This document shows, piece by piece, positions 11,485 to 23,059 of a stretch of 64,000 bases of DNA. Numbering within the stretch: the first letter of the stretch is position 1; the number at the start of each line of letters is the position of its first letter. The notes under the pieces are model-generated. The model saw only the letters and a program-made list of their open reading frames with translations, was not told the DNA's origin and ran no database searches. This stretch comes from Puccinellia tenuiflora (Eukaryota; Streptophyta; Magnoliopsida; Poales; Poaceae). A program made the translations under genes and the position numbers. The stretch lies in assembly GCA_012064385.1 (NCBI GenBank), contig QRDG01002512.1:278484-342483 (forward strand), in the 5' to 3' direction.

Positions 11485-12135
11485 CACTACCGGAAATCAC
11501 AGATTTGCTGTGCGGCAAATCGGCACGACAAAGCCACTTCGGAACACAGCAAAGGCTTTGCCGTGCCAAATCGCACGGCAAACACCACACGGCCTAATAC
11601 GCGTCGGCAAAGAAACTTTGCCGTGTGCTTCTTCCAAAATAACATGGCAAACACTTTGCCGTGTGCCTTCCCAGAGCAGCACGGCATAATCCTGTCAGAA
11701 TAGGTCCGAACCTGGTCAACCATCTACACCCTCTTTGCCGTGTGCTTCTTCCAAAACGACACGGCAAACAGTATGAATCTTTGCCGTGCGCCTTGGCAGA
11801 ATATCACGGCAAAACTACGGTCTTTGCCGTGCGCCATACACGAAGAAGCAAGGCAAAACTCCAGGCTTTGCCGTGTGCTCTTTCACAGCACGCACGGCAC
11901 ATTTTCTTCCTTTGCCGTGTGCCCTTCCCAACCCAGCACGGCAAAACGCCGTTGCCCAGCACGTTTCCCTCGCCTCTTTGCCGTGCGCCACGATCAGACA
12001 TACACGGCACATTGACAATATGGTCATCACCATCTTCCCAGGTTTCACAGGTGTGTGCCACGTGTAGGATTTGCCGTGTGCCTTTGCACGGCAAAGGCCT
12101 TTGCCGTGTGTGCCCACACGGCAAAGTGACCATAT
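11485..12135. repeat. Left subterminal repeats of the CACTA element
   Basis: At least 15 copies of TTTGCCGTG or its complement CACGGCAAA, often arranged as short inverted pairs that can form hairpins. In En/Spm-type elements such subterminal repeats are the binding sites of the element-encoded DNA-binding protein. Several long apparent ORFs here are produced by the repeat and are not genes. Confidence 0.88.
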
Positions 12136-12884
12136 GGCACCATTTTGTTCTGTTTTTTTTAATTCCTGCATTTTACACAAAATAATTCACATATTTCAAT
12201 TGTCACACAAATATGACTAAACTCCACATAACATAGACATAGTTCAACACATAAGATCAACGAGAAACAAATAAGATCAAACACCTTCTTAAGATCAACA
12301 TAGTTCTAACTCCAACAAAATAAGATCAAACTCCTCCACAACATAGTTCAAGCATGCTACATAGCATAGACATAATCTCAAACACCACATAGGCATAATA
12401 TGAACATAGCATCCACATGAACTCCACGACGATGGACGGATGGCAAAGATGGACGTCATTGTTGATCCTCCTACAAGTTCATACAAAAATCATGAGTTTT
12501 ACAACTAAAGTACCTAAGTGTCAATGGCATAAGCATAGTGCAACTAACTACGTGGAAATGGCTAATTTGACAACTAAAATATCTAAGTGTCAATGTCATG
12601 GGCATAGTTAAACTAACTAAGTGGAAATGACAAGTTTGACAACTAAAATAGCTAAGTGTCAATGTCATGTGCATCATTAAACTAACAAGGTGGAAATGGC
12701 AAGTTTGACAACTAAAATACCTAAGTGTCAATGGCATAAGCATAGTTCAACTAACTAAGTGGAAATGGCAAGTTTGATTGGCTATGTCGATCTAAGTGAG
12801 ACATGAAGTAAGTTTTCGAACGAGAGTGGTAGCAAGTTGAAATGGTAACTAACCTGATCCTTCCTGCGGCGGAGTAGGTCCTCA
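12136..12884. repeat. CACTA non-coding part with a 67-70-bp tandem repeat (about four copies)
   Basis: Between about 12495 and 12775 the units CTAAGTGTCAATG...AACTAACTAAGTGGAAATGGC repeat roughly every 67-70 bp. Flanking sequence is AT-rich and non-coding. It sits downstream (minus strand) of the second CACTA gene and is likely its 3' region. Confidence 0.75.
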
Positions 12885-15245
12885 ACATCATTGAGGAGGA
12901 TCCTGATCCTACACGTTTGCAAAAAAATGATAAGTTCGACAACTAGGTGGAAATGGCATAGGTATTAAAAGAAAGCGAACTAAAACTACGGGGAAAGAGT
13001 CATGCGAGCATACCCACGGAAGCCTCCGGACAACAGAAGGGTTTGTGAGATGGGGCTGCTGCTCCGGATCGTCATGGCCACCAGGCGGCGGCTGCGGCAG
13101 CCATCGAGTGAGATCCACCCGCCGATCCTGGATCCATCTACAACATGGAAAAATACTCGCATTACAAAGATAACTAAGTTACAACAGTAAGATGGATAGA
13201 ATGACAAGTTTGACGACATACCCATGGGAACGTCGGTGGAGCAAAAGCAAGAGTCCCGTCCGTAGGAGCCAAGCGCTGCATATTGGCCGTCATCCACTCC
13301 ATCATCTGCCTGGACGCCTCCTGCTGCTGTCGGATCTGCTCCTACTGCTATCGGATCTGCTCCTGCTGCTGCTCAAAGAGCACCTGCTGCTGACTAACCT
13401 GCTCCCGGAGCTGGTCGACAACCAGACCCGAAACTCGTGGGCGGGTCTCCACAGCAGGCGCACCAGGCGCCCTCCCACGGCGGACCTGGCATAGGGACGG
13501 GACGGTGCGAGGGTCGACGTAGCCGTCACCTATCCACAACCGGCCATTCGCCTTTCCTCCCCCCACAAGCACGGTAGCCTCGATGTCAAGTGGACTGGTG
13601 AGAGGGTCAGCATCCTCACCGTTGCGCTCCTTGAACTTCGCCGTCTACCCCGTGCTCCGGAGCTCGGCGCCGCTGTTGATCCACATCGACCCCGTGTTAG
13701 GATCCGGCTCATCCCGCGTACGAAACTTTGACTAAACGGCGAAGGGCGAGGGGTCTACGCCGGTCTTCGCTTTTTGCAAAGAGAGCACGAACATAGGTGA
13801 ACAGCAGGAAATATTGCAAAAGAGAGCACGACTTAGGTGGACTAAAGAATGCATTTGATCACCTCATTTTGCACGCATTGGTAGAGGTTGCGGCTGCCTT
13901 GGCGGTGTGTTCCACCCTTGTTGTACGCCCGCTTTGCCTTTCCCTCCTCGTGCAGCTTGAGGTACTCCTTGCTAGTCCACCACGCTACCATCGCGAGGTG
14001 GCACGATGAATTGTTACCAACGTACGGAGGAGGCACCTACGTGCACAGAACACACATATTAATGATATTACATGGCGGTCAACAAAATCGATAATATAGA
14101 AATGACGCTACCTGCAGGTACTGCCATGGCTGCATCAAGATGTCCCGGGCACGCTTCTTGTCCAGCATAATCATCTTATCGGCGTACCAATTGCGGACAC
14201 TGTTCACGCGAGCCTCGTAGTGCATGTCCGTCACCATCTTGGAGGCCATCTCCACAAGGATGCTCGTGCAGTCGTCCTCGTGCTCCGGCCGGTAGGAGAA
14301 GTAGTTCTGCAAGCATGCACATAGGTAGAATAGGATTAAAGCCATTAGTGAAATCTCGGATTTACAGAAGTCAAGCAAACTTACCCAGAAGTAGCGGAGT
14401 GTCTTATAGCGCCATGTCCAGCTCCTCGCCCTCGGGATCCTCCGCGTAGGTGTAATGCTTGAAAGTCCAAGCTACACTCCTGGTACCATCTGGGAGGGTG
14501 ACAATCCAGGGAAGAACTTGCGCACAAGACATCCAAGGATGCTCGAGTAGGTACGCTGTCCCTTGGCCTTAGCTAGGCACATACTCAAACGACCTACACA
14601 ATGAAAAAACCAAAAATTAGTATGGTTAGCGGGTCAAAACACAATGAAAAAGCTAAAATTGAACATAAACAATAAGCTGTACCTTTTCCCGGTGGGCACG
14701 AGAAGAGTGTGACGCGAGCCGTAAGGAAGATCGGGGAGGGTCGCGGCCCCCCGCTGATACGGCGGCTTGCTCTGTGGCGGAGGGATAGTCGGGTCCGTCT
14801 CAACCCACTCCTCCTCCGGCGGCTCCCACTGCAGCGTCGGGTCAAGCTCAAACCCGCCCTGCCCAGGTCCCTCCTCGCCCACCCTCTCCTCGTTGTCCTC
14901 CTCCTCGCCCACCTCCTCCTCCTCCTCCTCCTCGCTGTCCTCCTCCTCGCCCACCTCCTCCTCGTCCAGCGACTCGTCCTCAGAATCCGGCTCCGGCTCC
15001 TCCTCGTACTCCACGTCCTCCTCGTCGGACTCCTCGGCCGGGGGAGGACTCTCTCTCCTCGTACTCCCACGCCGTGCACTCCTCGCACGTGGAGGTGAGG
15101 GTGTAGGTGAAGGTCGTCGAGCCGAACTCGATCCAACCAGGAGTTTCTTCACGCTGCCCACCTTTTTTGTGAGGGCCTTCCTCAGACTGCTTCCCCCTGT
15201 CATGTTTCCTGCATTGACAAAACAATAGGTTTCATCAGTACACAT
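12885..15245 (-). pseudogene. CACTA second gene: Transposase_24 (Ptta/En/Spm)-type protein, decayed
   Basis: Minus-strand coding pieces in the order 15245-14634, 14378-14079, 14036-13842 and about 13700-12909. The first has a basic N-terminus (MTGGSSLRKALTKKVGS) and a long Glu/Asp-rich tract. The middle pieces hold the region usual for plant Transposase_24 proteins (VNSVRNWYADKMIMLDKKRA, then WWTSKEYLKLHEEGKAKRAY). The last has a Gln-rich coiled-coil stretch (QQEQIRQQQEQIRQQQ). In this family the protein is thought to bind the subterminal repeats; that role is inferred. Splice sites are likely between pieces, but I did not obtain an uninterrupted frame, so I call it decayed. It follows TNP2 on the same strand, the usual CACTA order. 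Confidence 0.65.
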
Positions 15246-15489
15246 GATCCAAAATTAAGTTTAATAGATGAAGCAATAATGAGTATAGTAAAAATAATTC
15301 ACATTTTAGATGAAGCAACAATTAGAATAAAACAAAATACATGGAGTAGCGACAATGAGTTCTCACAAAATAAACTAGACTGACAATCATGGTTACATAG
15401 AGTAGCATTGACCTATTACATATAAGCTAGACTGGCAATTACTAATACATGTGTCCTCATCGCTATCAGTAGCCTGTGTCGAGATCATT

Positions 15490-18400
15490 GGGATCAACTA
15501 TTGGACCACCCGTGTCGTCATCACTGTCAGGGTCGCCACACCACCAACCCTCCACGGAACCAGGAGGTGGTCCTGTGGTTCATCGACGTCAAGTCCTGCG
15601 TGGAACCGCTCTAGCAAAGACACATCGACTTGGTTATGAACCTCCACGACTTCATCATGCGCTGTGTCTTCCTCCATTCCCGCATCTTCGTCTTCTTCGA
15701 CGTATTCCATGTCATCATCGGTCGGCAAGTTGATAGTGAATATCCCAGGGAGCCCTCCTTAGGGGTGGCATATAACCCGACAACCGAAATACCGAACCGA
15801 TTTAACTTGAACCGAAGCCGATGTGACCGAAACCGATTAAATCGGTACTACGTTCAGTTAGCAGTTGTGAAAAACCGAATTAGTTTCGGTGTATTCGGTC
15901 CAGCTCCTCGGTCAACCGAAGGGACCGAGAAACCGATCCCCACCCCTAGCGACAAGATGTGGAGACGAGCATCGAGCGGCCGTATCAGACTCCATTTCCT
16001 CCCCCAAAATCAGCGATCTCCCCACTGTTCCCCTCTCCAAAAATCGCGGCGGCGAGTGATTTTTCCCCTCCCCAAGTCTCGTGTGAGATTTTAGTTTCCG
16101 AAATCGATTGATCTGTTGCCTCCCAGTTCCTTATATGAGCCCGGGTGCCATCTAGGATCTAGCGTGATGCATCAGTTCTTCGCACGATTTGCTCCATTAC
16201 TTCGCTGTGGCCATGGGCGACGACGCTGTTCGACGGAATCCCCACATCAGAAGACCAAGGGCCGGCGTTGAAGAAATCCGCACCGCACGCTGCTGCTATT
16301 GGTAGGATGCAAGCTGCAAGATTTGTGCTATTTGCATTGCCCACACCCCTTGCTGCTTGTGCGTCCAGTGATGATTCTGCTTCTGCCCGGTCCTCTCTCT
16401 TCGACAAGCTGGTTCCGATTCTGCACAGTCTACGTACGTATATACATCCTCTATAATATAATTGCAAAGTAGCTTGATTTCCATCAGCTAGCTAGCTCGA
16501 TCAGGCTGAAATTAATCAATAAGTTTTTTGTGAAAGATAAATTAATTAATTAGTTAGTTAGATCAGTCAATCCAATCAACTAGCTAGCGGATCGGTCAGA
16601 TCGGTCAGTTCGGTAGACCGAACCGAATTAACGAGGCACCGAAGCGTCGGTTAGCTACAAACTCATTAACCGATCGGTGGACACTTTTCTAAAACCGAAA
16701 TAATTACTTAACCGAGGAACCGACCCGATCGTTCGGGGGAACCGAATGCCCAGCCCTGGCCCTCCTTCCTGATAAAACTCGCCTTCGGATGTTGAGGGCT
16801 CTAGGCGCCGGTAATCTTCACTGTTAGGCATAGGCGGCCTATTGTGCGGCGGTACCGTCATCACAACATCCCACCCTTGTAGACGCTTTTGATATGCTTT
16901 GGCTGTTTTCTTGCACGGGTACGGGAGATAGAATACTTGGAAGGCCTGGGTAGCCAAAATGTAGACGTCGTCTCCCGAATACTTGGTGCTTTGTGAACTT
17001 CGACCAATCCAATTCTAGGATCCCGTCTCACCCGATGCGGGTCGAACCAATGGCATTTGAATACAACGGGATTTAGCCCTTTACCAAAGCCATAATTCAA
17101 CTCGTATATAGCCTCGACTCTTCCATAGTAATGGAGTTTATCTGAGCCTTCACATAACACCCCACTATTTATTGTCTTCCAATTGGCCCGGTTTGTTGTG
17201 TACTCATGGGTATGGAAGCGATATCCATTCACGTCATAAGCATGGAATGAGTTGACGGAATGGCTAAATCCATGGGCAATCTTTCTAAGCTCTGGTTTCA
17301 TCTCTTTGTCCTTTTTTGCCTCTTTCGGGGTAGGTTCCCTTCTCAGCTTCCAGTTTTCACGAGTGAATCGTCTACGCCAATGAGAAAAGAGGAGTTAGCC
17401 ACGAATATAGGAGTGAATGTTTGTGAATACTAAATGGTGAAAGACTTACTCGATGTACGGCTTCACTTCCACCATACTTAACAAGATATACGAGCTTATC
17501 ATATCCCGCTCGAGTTTATTCATGATGAACTTCTTCGTGCCACTTGATTTGCCACCGAGCCCTATGAAGATGCTAAACTTGGGTACATCTTCAGGGTTGG
17601 CTACATTGTAGCGAAGGACTGGATTGTGGTTTGTGGGAATGTTGGCATGATAATACCGTGTCGTGAAGTTTGACACCTCCTCGTTAAGGCATGCCTCGGC
17701 CATGGATGCCTCGATCTTGCATTTATTGCCGCAATTTCCACGTAGCTTCTTCATTTCTCTCTCAGGCCCAAACTGCCAACGGGTCGACACAGGCCCCCCA
17801 GTGAAGCCTCGTGCGGGAGATGCAAGATCATATGTTGCATCGGATTAAAAAAAACCTGGCGGAAGTATCATTTCTAGCTTGCAAAGCAACTCGGGTGCCT
17901 GTTCATGCAGCTTCTCAAGCACTTCACGATCTAACTCCCTTGCACAAATCTGGCGGAAGAAAAAGCTCAACTCCGCAAGTATTCGCCAAGTCTCCTCATC
18001 GACATAGCCTCGAATCATCATCGGCATTATGCGCTCAATCCACACGTGGTAGTCATGACTCTTCAGCCCTCCCACTCGTTGCGTTTCCAGGTTCACACAC
18101 CTCGTCCAGTTAGCTGCATACCCATCAGGGAAGTACAAACAGTCCACGAGACACTGTAATATTTCCCTTCTTTCCGCCCTTGTAGGGCAGAACGGAGCCT
18201 TTGGCTTAGACCACCTACTGCCGTTGACTCCAGGAGGCTGCATATTCAGATTTGGCCTGTCACAAAGCTCTTCTTGGTCAATTCGAGCCTTGACGTTATC
18301 CTTCGTCTTCTCAGTCTCCATGATGCTGCTATAGAGAGCCTCGGCGATATTCTTTTCGGTGTGCATTACATCAATGTTGTGTGGAAGCTCAACATCCTCC

Positions 18401-20038
18401 ATGTAAGGGAGCAGCTTCCAGAAGCACGGAATGTGAGTCCACTGGTGTGTCTCCCATAACCCACGAAACCATTCCCATCGGGGTTAGGCACGAGAGCTTC
18501 TAGCTCAGCCTTGATTTCTCGTTCGGTCATCAGACGTGGTTTCGGAGCATGGATCTCGACTCCTTTCTTGAACCACTTTACGTCACTCCTGTATCTATGA
18601 TCTGGGTCAAGGAACTGTCAATGTTGATCAAAGCAGGAATACTTGCCTCCCTTCTTAAGCCAGAAGAAAGTCATAGCCTGTCTGCACTGTGGGCAAGGCC
18701 ACTTCCCATGTGTACACCAGCCGCAGAACAAAGCACGCGCTGGTAAGTCATGGAGATATGTGTGGTACCAGATATACATATCGAAGTGATCATTTGTTGA
18801 GGCATCATATGTTCGGACCCGCGACCGTTCCAGCCAACAACCAAGTCTTCCACTAGCGGTTCCAGGTACACATTCATGTTCTTACCCGGGTATTTCGGTC
18901 CTGGGATTATCATCGACAATAACATGTTATGTGATCTCATGGACTCGCCGGGGGGGAGGTTCTGGGGGATGACAAACATGGGCCAACAACTGTATGTTGC
19001 CGCCGACATGCCATACGGATTGAACCCATCGGTTGATATAGCAACAGCTACGCTCCTCGGGTCGCCCGCTTTCAGTGGATACTTTGCTACAAACTTCTTC
19101 CATGCGGCACCATCCGACGAATGTATCATCTTGTCCGTGTATCTCTCCCTTAACGCGGCCCATCGCATCTGCTGGGCAGTGTCTTTGTTCATGTAAAGAC
19201 GCTGGATCCTCGGTATAAATGGAAGGTACCGGAGAATCTTCTGGGGAATCCCGGTCTGCCTCTTCTGTCCACCACCGAGGTCGACCTCGAAGTACCTAGA
19301 GGAATTGCAATGGATGCAATAATTTGTTCCAGCATGTTCTTTCCTGAATAGCATGCATCCCTTCGGACAGGCGTCTATCTTCTCATATGACATCTTAAGG
19401 TCACGGAGGAGTTTAGTCGCCTCGTAGAATCTCTTCGCCAAGATGTGCCCTTTCGGTAGAAGGCTGCCAACGACGGCCAGAAGATCATCGAAACCATCCC
19501 TGCATATCTTCCTCTGGCACTTCAGGGCCATAAGGCAAGCGATGGCATCTAGAAGGGTAACATATGTATGTTCATGAAGGGGTTTCTGGGAAGCAAACAT
19601 AGTCTCGTAGTACTTCTTCGTGTTTTCCTCCGGCTGCTCACTTGTCTCCGCCTCCTGAGGTGTCTCCGCCTCTACATGAGGGCTTTCAGGTGCATTAGCA
19701 TTAACAAAGTTGTCTAAGCAGTTGTTGAACCCAGTGTCAAATTCTCCCGTTGGCTGAATCTGACGCGACTTGGTTCTAGGACGTTTTGCTAACTGTTCAC
19801 CATGGAAATTCCAAACATGGTAGAACGGTGTGAACCCAAACTTGAGCAGGTGCGTACTGACATCTATCTTCGACTGTCGCTTTCGGTTAGCACATTTCTT
19901 ATAGGGGCAAAAGACTTTCATGGGTTTGCTGCTGATGTCAAACGCCTTGTTCACAAACTCCTCGGCCTTATCTCTCCATTCATCACTAAACTTCCACTGA
20001 CTATTTCTGCCAGCATACATCCACTCACGGTTCTCCAT
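15490..20038 (-). pseudogene. CACTA TNP2-type transposase, disrupted
   Basis: Minus strand. The N-terminal piece (20038-18671) starts MENREWMYAGR and is a Transposase-associated domain: zinc-finger-like CPYKKCANRK, then HLLKFGFTPFYHVW. The Transposase_21 core follows, with KEHAGTNYCIHC and later LPHNIDVMHTEKN (18402-17845). Next come a DUF4218-like region (LSFFFRQICARELD; 17790-17446) and a DUF4216-like region (YELNYGFGKGLNPVVFKCHW; 17301-16861). Lesions: a missing base near 18818 shifts frame before the YDAST segment, an in-frame TGA sits at 18620-18618, further shifts occur near 18450, and the C-terminal exon is split by the hAT element at 15761-16759. The tail resumes at 15760-15498 (TDDDMEYVEEDEDAG). 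Family members catalyse CACTA excision and insertion; this copy cannot. Confidence 0.88.
15761..16759. mobile_element. 999-bp non-autonomous hAT-type element inside TNP2
   Basis: It is flanked by the 8-bp direct repeat CCCTCCTT (15753-15760 and 16760-16767), the size expected of hAT. The left end starts AGGGGTGGCAT; the right end in reverse complement reads CCAGGGCTGGGCATTCGG, an imperfect inverted terminal repeat. Both subterminal zones are dense in ACCGAA/TTCGGT. I see no transposase in it. Confidence 0.85.
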
Positions 20039-20159
20039 CCTTTAATCGGTACCAAAAAAGACATACACAATGCTTTCAGTTCAACATGTCATTTAATTAT
20101 AACAAAACCATTTTTTACGGCATGCATCCACCTATCTCTCTAATGGGTATTGGACCTAA

Positions 20160-20455
20160 ACAGCCCGCGGGTCCGTGGATTGAGTACGTTCTCCCCGCTC
20201 TACCCCGATCCGAGACAGAATTTCGACAGCACCTCCCGCTGCTCTCCCGATACACGTCTCGGCAAAAAGCCGAGAGAATGTGCATCCGGAGAACAACGGG
20301 GAGGCGCTGCCGAAATTCTATCTCGGATCGAGGTAGAGCAGGGAGAACGTACCCAATCCACGGACCCGCGGACTGCCCCGTAAATGCCGTAAGCGTTACA
20401 GCTGAAAATATGCAACTCTAACTCTATGTGCATATTTTTCCGCGTAACGCCTACG
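20160..20455. repeat. GC-rich foldback structure upstream of TNP2
   Basis: Two stacked inverted repeats. The larger pairs GCGGGTCCGTGGATTGAGTA (about 20168) with TACCCAATCCACGGACCCGC (about 20351), with arms of about 65-100 bp including the GATCCGAGA/TCTCGGATC portion and an inner TCTCGGC/GCCGAGA loop. The smaller pairs CGTAAGCGTTAC with GCGTAACGCCTACG around an ATATGCA/TGCATAT stem (20389-20455). It may be a small inserted foldback element or part of the CACTA 5' region. Confidence 0.7.
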
Positions 20456-20739
20456 GACGGGTATAGACGCCTAGGTGACGCGACAGACTCGGTGATCTAG
20501 ACCAAAATAAAACCCTATGTACATTCAAGAGAGCCGACGAATTCTTAACCTTGAAGCGTGATCAACGGCGAAGAAGATGCTCGCCGCTCCCGCAAACCGA
20601 CCTCCATCGACAGCCCCCCTCTCACCCTCCAACCATACTCCTGTACGATAAAAGGAAAATAATGTTCATTAGTACACATTGCAAAACTATTAAACCGGAT
20701 ATCGATGCAATTGTGATCGAATTAGAGAGATAGGTGTAG

Positions 20740-21000
20740 TTGTTTTTCACCTTACAAACCGGAGCCGAATGCGGGCGTCGAGGAGTGACCGGAGGGGGCT
20801 CGCGGCAGGGGAGCTCGAGGCAGGGGGGCTCCGGGAGGGAGCTCGTGGCAGGGGCAGCTCCGGCAGGGGGCTCGCGGCAGGGGAGCTCGAGGCAGGGGGC
20901 GGCGATGCAGGGGAGCCTCCGGCAGGGGGGCGCCGACAGGGGGGCTCCGGCAGGGGAGCGCCGGCAGGGGGCTCGCGACCGTAGTAAGTACCAATTTAAC
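20740..21000. repeat. GC-rich degenerate tandem repeat (GGGAGCTCGAGGCAGGGGG-like)
   Basis: A run of units built from GGCAGGGGAGCTCG and GGCAGGGGGGCTCCGG. All frames stay open because of the repeat, so the apparent ORFs are not evidence of coding. It lies in the CACTA 5' region between TNP2 and the subterminal repeats. Confidence 0.75.
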
Positions 21001-21079
21001 CACAACTAGAAAATTAACACTAAATTTAGTACCAATTCATTACATCTACAACTAATCTAGCACATATATGAGTAGATTT

Positions 21080-21790
21080 CTTACATGGATTTATTAAAAA
21101 GTCAGAAATTACCTGCAGGGGAGGGGAGAGCCGACGGAGCTGGCTCGGGAAGGGGAGGCGCAGAGGGGAGCGAGCTGCGCCGAGGAGAAGACGACGGCGG
21201 CCGGGATCGCAAGCCGAGGGCTGCCGGCGGCGGGATGCGGCCAGCGAGCTCACCCGGGTCCGGCCGGTGAGCTCATCCTGCTCGTTCCCGGCGCGTCCCC
21301 GGCTCGGGAAGGGGAGGCGCAGAGGGGCGGCGGTGGGGGCTTCGTGCGTCTGGCCGACGGCGGGGGCTGGGGCACGCGGGGGCGTCGAGCGTCTAGCCAG
21401 CGGCGGGGGCTGGGGTGTGCGGCGGCGTCGTGTGTGTGTGGGCTTGGCGCGGTCGAGCTCCGAGGCGGGCGCGGGCTTGGGGCAGCCGGTGGAGGTGGGA
21501 GGCGTGGGGGCTAGGGACAGCCGGTGGAGGTGGGCGGCGTGGGGGTTGCCCGCGGCGGCGCTGTGGTGGCGCGGCGGATCGGGTGGAGGTGATGTCGGGG
21601 TGGGGGTGAGATGCGGGTGCGTGTGTGTGAGTGCAGTGAGAGGCACGTGTGCTTGTCTGAAGGGATTAGGTCTTTGCCGTGCAAGCCTCCTTTGCCGTGT
21701 GCCCTCTCTTTGCCGTGCAGGCAAGAGGAAAGCGCAAGGCAAAGGCAGCCTTTGCCGTGTGTGATGCCCTTTGCCGTGTGCCCTTTTCTT
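21080..21790. repeat. CACTA 5' region, GC-rich, ending in TTTGCCGTG subterminal repeats
   Basis: A GC-rich stretch, with GGGAAGGGGAGGCGCAGAGG occurring twice (about 21149 and 21309), followed at 21671-21780 by five TTTGCCGTG copies. These match the subterminal repeats at both ends of the CACTA element, showing that the inner border of the right subterminal zone lies here and that everything from about 21877 to 46130 separates it from the right terminus. Confidence 0.75.
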
Positions 21791-21876
21791 TTTATTTTTC
21801 CTTTCTATTTTTTCTTTTAATTGTTTTTCTTCTTTACTATTTTTGTGGACTGTTCATTAGTATTAGTTAATACTAT

Positions 21877-22014
21877 TGTTGGTAGGTTGCGGGAACCAAG
21901 ATACAGCTCCGAGGTGCGACCCACTTCACCGACCCCGCTTACTCCGTAGTAAGTTTCGACACTTAGAGGTGAAAACTCCCGTTTCGGGTGCCGGGCAGGG
22001 AATCATGCGACGGA
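21877..22014 (+). repeat. 353-bp satellite, left fragment of the array
   Basis: The first partial monomer, starting GTTGGTAGGTTGCGGGAACC and cut at 22014 by the small LTR element inserted at ACGGA. The array resumes at 26026 in the correct phase. Confidence 0.9.
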
Positions 22015-22448
22015 TGTCGAGGTTAGGGCTCGGCAATTCCCTGGGTCGAGTACCCCGGGTTGATTGAGGGGGAGAGAGGTGCGCGCTGGTAGTTCCGTCG
22101 GCTGACAAGCAAGGATTTACCCAGGTTCGGCCCCTCGTGGTGAGGTAAAGACCTACATCCTGCTTGTCTGATCTGTATAGATGATGTGAAGTTACATGGT
22201 GGCCGCAAGGGCAATGGTGTGAGACGTGGTTTCGCTAGGGCTATGCCTATCTGTCTGTTCCCGTGAGGAGTTGCCCATGAGGTGCCCCTGCCTGGCTTTA
22301 TAAAGGGAGCCAGGTAGGGTTTACATGTTTTCTTGTATTGTACTCCAAGTCGTGCTTCATGGGCTTCTTTGGGCCTGCCAGGTGGGCCGTAGATTGGATC
22401 GCACCAGGTATACCAATGATAGGGGACCCGAAGGGTATATCCCCGTCA
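22015..22448 (-). repeat. Left LTR (3' LTR by transcription) of the small LTR element
   Basis: 434 bp, TG...CA ends, nearly identical to the LTR at 25592-26025. Confidence 0.92.
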
Positions 22449-23059
22449 GTAGCCCCCGAGTGTCTGGTCGATTCGAAGAATCGGGCAGAGACTGAGCAGC
22501 ATGTCGAGCAGGCATAGTCGAAGAAGGTGCGATCGTCTTAGTCGACGGAGACGCAGTCAATGGAGACACAGTCGATGGAGACGCAGTCGAGGTAGTCGAA
22601 GCAGATGCGGGTATGTCGGGTATCACTGTTCCGACGGGTGCGCCGTCTTGTTCCTGAAAGAGACAAGTAAAAATGATTCGACTCCGGCCGTTGAGGGCTT
22701 ATAGAGGATGGTTTAGTCAGTAACGCTTCGACTGAATATTGATCTCATGCTATCGGGGGCGCGACAGCGCTCCCGATGGGAGTAGCCCCCGAGATTAAGC
22801 TGAATTGCTTGCAATTGAGGTTAAACTCAATTTTTCTTCAGTCGAAAAGCCCGCTCCCGATGGGAGTAAAGAAGAGACTCGAGCTAACGGAGTCGCAACT
22901 GGCTTTGCGTGACTTACTTTTTACTCGGCCGGTTTGGCTTACTGCTTTGAGTTTTACTCAGCTCATGGAGCTTACTGAATTTCTTTTCCACTCGAATGGA
23001 CTTGTCGGGTCTATTCAGCTCTTGAAGCTTACTGTATTTTTGTTGCACTCGAGTGAATT

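Noticed and set aside
11661..12185. Long overlapping ORFs in several frames at the CACTA left end
   Set aside because: They are made by TTTGCCGTG/CACGGCAAA repeats and overlap on both strands; none has a domain.
14709..15228. Leu-rich and Ser-rich plus-strand ORFs
   Set aside because: They are the complement of the Glu/Asp-rich GAGGAG tract in the CACTA second gene on the minus strand.
20740..21742. Gly/Arg/Pro-rich ORFs on both strands
   Set aside because: GC-rich degenerate tandem repeats keep all frames open; there is no consistent codon pattern.
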